A DNA stretch of 64,000 nucleotides from WLMZ01 sp031410915 (GTDB lineage: Bacteria > Actinomycetota > Acidimicrobiia > Acidimicrobiales > Ilumatobacteraceae), in contig JANNZY010000147.1 of the NCBI GenBank assembly GCA_031410915.1, positions 72,820-136,819 on the forward strand, read 5' to 3'. Of the stretch, positions 60,859-64,000 are shown one piece after another (the stretch's first letter is position 1; each line of letters starts with the position of its first letter). The position numbers and the translations under genes are program-made. The notes under the pieces are model-generated. The model made no database searches and was not told where the DNA came from. It saw only the letters and a list, made by a program, of their open reading frames with translations.

Positions 60859-62523
60859 TCAGGCCCCCTGTGGCCGGCCGCTGACGACGACCGAGCCGGT
60901 GGCGTCGAGGCGGTCGGTGAGATGGGTGAGCCAGACGTCGCGTGGCTCGGGATAGTCGGTGCGACGGTGGCAGCCGCGGCTCTCCGTGCGACTCCGCGCG
61001 GCCTCGACCACGGCCACCGCAACAGTCAGCAGGTTGGTGGCTTCGAACGCGCGGCGATGCGGTTGCACATCGGGTGAGAGCTTGCCCGACAGCGCGCCGA
61101 GAGCATCCGCCGCGGCGGCCATGCCGTCCGGGCTGCGCAGCACGCCGACGTGGCGAGACATCGTCGAGCGCAATTCCACGCGCAGGTCGGCCGCAAGCAG
61201 CCCGGCGACAGCGGGTGCCTCGATCGCGCCGGGCTCGACCAACTCGGGCAGTTCCCAGGCCAAGTCGCGCCCGGCACGAGTGCCGGCCACCACGCCCTCG
61301 GTCAGTGAATTGCTGGCCAAGCGGTTCGCGCCGTGCACGCCCGTGCAGGCCGATTCGCCGACGACGAACAAGCCGGCGAGCTCGGTTCGGCCGTCGAGAT
61401 CGGCACGGATGCCGCCGCAGACGTAGTGCGCCGCTGGTGCGACCGGGATGCGGTCGATCGCCGGGTCGATGCCCGCCGCGCGACACGCCGCCGTGATCGA
61501 CGGGAACCGTTCGTAGAAGTGCGGACCCATGCGAGTCGCGTCGAGGTACACATGGTCGTCGACACCGCCGGCACCCGATGCCATCCGCCGGCTGATGGCC
61601 GATGCGACGACATCACGCGGTGCCAGATCTTCGAGAGGATGCACGCCGAGCATCACCCGTTCGCCCGCAGCGTCATACAGGATCGCGCCTTCGCCACGCA
61701 CCGCTTCGCTGATCAATGCCTGCTGCCCGGTGGCATCCGCACCGCGCCACAGCACGGTGGGATGGAACTGCACGAACTCGATGTCCTGCGCGGGCAGCCC
61801 GGCGCGCAACGCGAGCGCGAGCCCGTCGCCCGTGACGGCGGGCGGGTTGGAGGTCGACGCGAACACCTGCCCGTAACCGCCCGTCGCGATGACCACCGCG
61901 CGCGCTGTCACGATGCCGACGGATTCGACGTCACCGTCGGCATCAGTGATCGCGATGCGGACGCCGGCCACCTGCTGTTGCCCACTGCTGTTGCTGCCCA
62001 CCACCAGATCCAACGCAAACGCACGGTCGAGGACTTCCACGCCGGCAGCGACGGCCGATTGGTCCAGTGTGCGCTGCACCTCGGCACCACTCTGGTCACC
62101 GCCGGCGTGCACGATGCGGCGATGCGAGTGACCCCCCTCCATGGTCAGCGCCGGACCATCGCCGTCGTGACCGGGGTCGAACGCCGCGCCGAGCCGCATC
62201 AGGTAGCGGATCGCGCGAGGTGCTTCCTCGACGAGTTGGCGTACGGCGGCTTCGTCGCACAGCCCGGCCCCGGCGGCGAGCGTGTCGCGAACGTGGTTCT
62301 CGAGCGAGTCCGTCGGGTCCAACACGCCGGCCAGGCCACCCTGCGCCCACGCGGTGCTGCCCGCGTCGAGCGTGTCCTTGGTGACGATGAGCACCGATCG
62401 CACGGGCCGCACGGCGATGGCTGCGGCAAGCCCGGCCGCGCCGGAGCCGAGCACCACGACATCGATGTCGCGCTGCCACGACACGTCGGGCGCGGCGAGT
62501 TGCAGTGGCACTGGCGCGGTCAC
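60859..62523 (-). CDS. nadB: L-aspartate oxidase
   Basis: The FAD enzyme turns L-aspartate into iminoaspartate for NAD synthesis. The 554 residues include the dinucleotide-binding VVVLGSGAAGLAAAIAV. TAWAQGGLAGVL, EGGHSHRRIVHAGGDQSG, VIATGGYGQVFASTSNP, IEFVQFHPTVL, YVCGGIRADLDGRTELAGLFVVGE and SACTGVHGANRLASNSL are successive fumarate-reductase-family signatures. A GTG at 62523 lies 13 nt past the nadA stop. It is the middle gene of the nadABC operon. Confidence 0.93.
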   Translation of the reverse strand: MTAPVPLQLAAPDVSWQRDIDVVVLGSGAAGLAAAIAVRPVRSVLIVTKDTLDAGSTAWAQGGLAGVLDPTDSLENHVRDTLAAGAGLCDEAAVRQLVEEAPRAIRYLMRLGAAFDPGHDGDGPALTMEGGHSHRRIVHAGGDQSGAEVQRTLDQSAVAAGVEVLDRAFALDLVVGSNSSGQQQVAGVRIAITDADGDVESVGIVTARAVVIATGGYGQVFASTSNPPAVTGDGLALALRAGLPAQDIEFVQFHPTVLWRGADATGQQALISEAVRGEGAILYDAAGERVMLGVHPLEDLAPRDVVASAISRRMASGAGGVDDHVYLDATRMGPHFYERFPSITAACRAAGIDPAIDRIPVAPAAHYVCGGIRADLDGRTELAGLFVVGESACTGVHGANRLASNSLTEGVVAGTRAGRDLAWELPELVEPGAIEAPAVAGLLAADLRVELRSTMSRHVGVLRSPDGMAAAADALGALSGKLSPDVQPHRRAFEATNLLTVAVAVVEAARSRTESRGCHRRTDYPEPRDVWLTHLTDRLDATGSVVVSGRPQGA

Positions 62524-62536
62524 GATGGCGCTGCCG

Positions 62537-63532
<996 letters not shown>

Positions 63533-63542
63533 GGCCGCCAGG

Positions 63543-63983
63543 TTAGGGGCGACGCGCGCACGGGCCTCGGGTTGTTCGCAGGTTCACAATGTCGCTGTCC
63601 AATCCAAGCCACATCCGGACCAACGCGTCAACCATCGCGCCGTCGCCGGTGGGCATCGCCGTCGACACATCCGGCTGGTCCTCGAAGCGCAACACCGACG
63701 CGACACCCTCGCTGTCGACCACCGCGACCGCACGAACGCGACGACGTTCGGGATGCCGGCTCGGGCGATGGGTCATCGAACCATCAGCGAGCATGGGCGC
63801 GGCCCAGCCAGTGGTGACCACAGCGGCCGCGTCGAACGAGCGGGCCAGTACCGCGCACGACCCGGTGAGCAACGCGTAGGTGTCGCGGTCCTCGGTGATG
63901 AAGCTGGTGCGGGCAGCAGCATGATCGTCGTCGAGGCGATCGAGGTCGTTGACGACGATCCCGTACAACCGCGCGGCCGGCAT
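63543..63983 (-). CDS. uncharacterised protein, possibly continuing past the right edge
   Basis: The product is at least 146 residues and no family was recognised. The ATG at 63983 begins MPAARLYGIVVNDLDRLDDD. The frame stays open (SIGFH) up to the window edge, so the true start may lie outside. Segments are RTSFITEDRDTYALLTGSC and VRAVAVVDSEGVASVLRFED, a mix of strands and helices without Cys motifs. It lies 10 nt before the nadA GTG on the same strand and could share its transcript. Confidence 0.6.
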   Translation of the reverse strand: MPAARLYGIVVNDLDRLDDDHAAARTSFITEDRDTYALLTGSCAVLARSFDAAAVVTTGWAAPMLADGSMTHRPSRHPERRRVRAVAVVDSEGVASVLRFEDQPDVSTAMPTGDGAMVDALVRMWLGLDSDIVNLRTTRGPCARRP

Positions 63984-64000
63984 GTGGAAGCCGATCGAGA

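Overview
The window is about 64 kb of a high-GC bacterial chromosome. It most likely comes from an actinomycete of the Acidimicrobiia (Ilumatobacter-like) type. The evidence is third-position G/C in nearly every gene, an AfsR/SARP regulator, ANTAR regulators, a wax-ester synthase, the very large NAD-glutamate dehydrogenase, a glutamyl-tRNA synthetase beside tRNA-Gln and tRNA-Glu, and secreted proteins with actinobacterial beta-repeats. The lineage is inferred from gene content, not from a marker-gene tree.

Layout. 1-3026: AfsR-type regulator running off the left edge. 3273-6759: three overlapping genes (GT4 glycosyltransferase, alpha/alpha-barrel protein, GH130 enzyme) forming a glycan module. 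6718-12493: a stress or dormancy-like island of two universal stress proteins, a small membrane protein, a flavin/PNPOx-fold protein, a CBS-BON protein and a CoA-transferase. A large inverted repeat similar to a DosR box lies between the two divergent units. 12615-18406: cysteine hydrolase, then two translationally coupled surface genes (an LPXTG-anchored adhesin with ester-bond-type domains and a CAP-domain protein). 18601-26413: SRPBCC protein, WS/DGAT acyltransferase, large-subunit catalase, and a secreted alpha-amylase that ends at a pullulanase-type module. 26592-30996: signalling genes (two GAF-ANTAR proteins, an RsbW-type kinase), a membrane protein, an NTF2-like protein and a frameshifted methyltransferase. 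31071-33127: decayed mobile-element zone (excisionase-like protein, broken integrase, IS481-type transposase tail) next to tRNA-Glu. 33176-36626: tRNA-Glu, tRNA-Gln, YdcF-like protein, gltX, patatin phospholipase. 36641-48664: NAD-GDH, DUF2237/DUF2236 pair, anchored repeat protein, solitary PIN toxin, VOC protein, acyl-CoA dehydrogenase and cimA.

48665-49626 is an 0.96-kb stretch without a conventional gene and is the most interesting part. On the minus strand it carries a 17-codon leader peptide with four consecutive Ile codons, followed by two hairpins, the second a textbook intrinsic terminator, all in front of citramalate synthase. On the plus strand it carries what looks like a promoter and a roughly 450-nt, hairpin-dense, GGA-rich RNA with no plausible reading frame. 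49627-51537: ilvE and leuB, which with cimA make a branched-chain amino acid cluster. 51591-54438: greA, an alpha/beta hydrolase and an AarF-like kinase, coupled by 4-nt overlaps. 54390-58438: putA with a divergent PAS-AraC regulator. 58449-59618: FKBP lipoprotein and DUF2277. 59641-59930: a 118-bp tandem repeat. 59931-63532: nadC, nadB and nadA in a tight NAD-biosynthesis operon. 63543 to the right edge: an uncharacterised gene.

Many genes are packed with 4-nt ATGA/GTGA overlaps, so translational coupling is the norm. Three convergent pairs overlap at their 3' ends (6718-6759, 18988-18999, 54390-54438). All functional calls come from recognised motifs and family resemblance, with no database search behind them.
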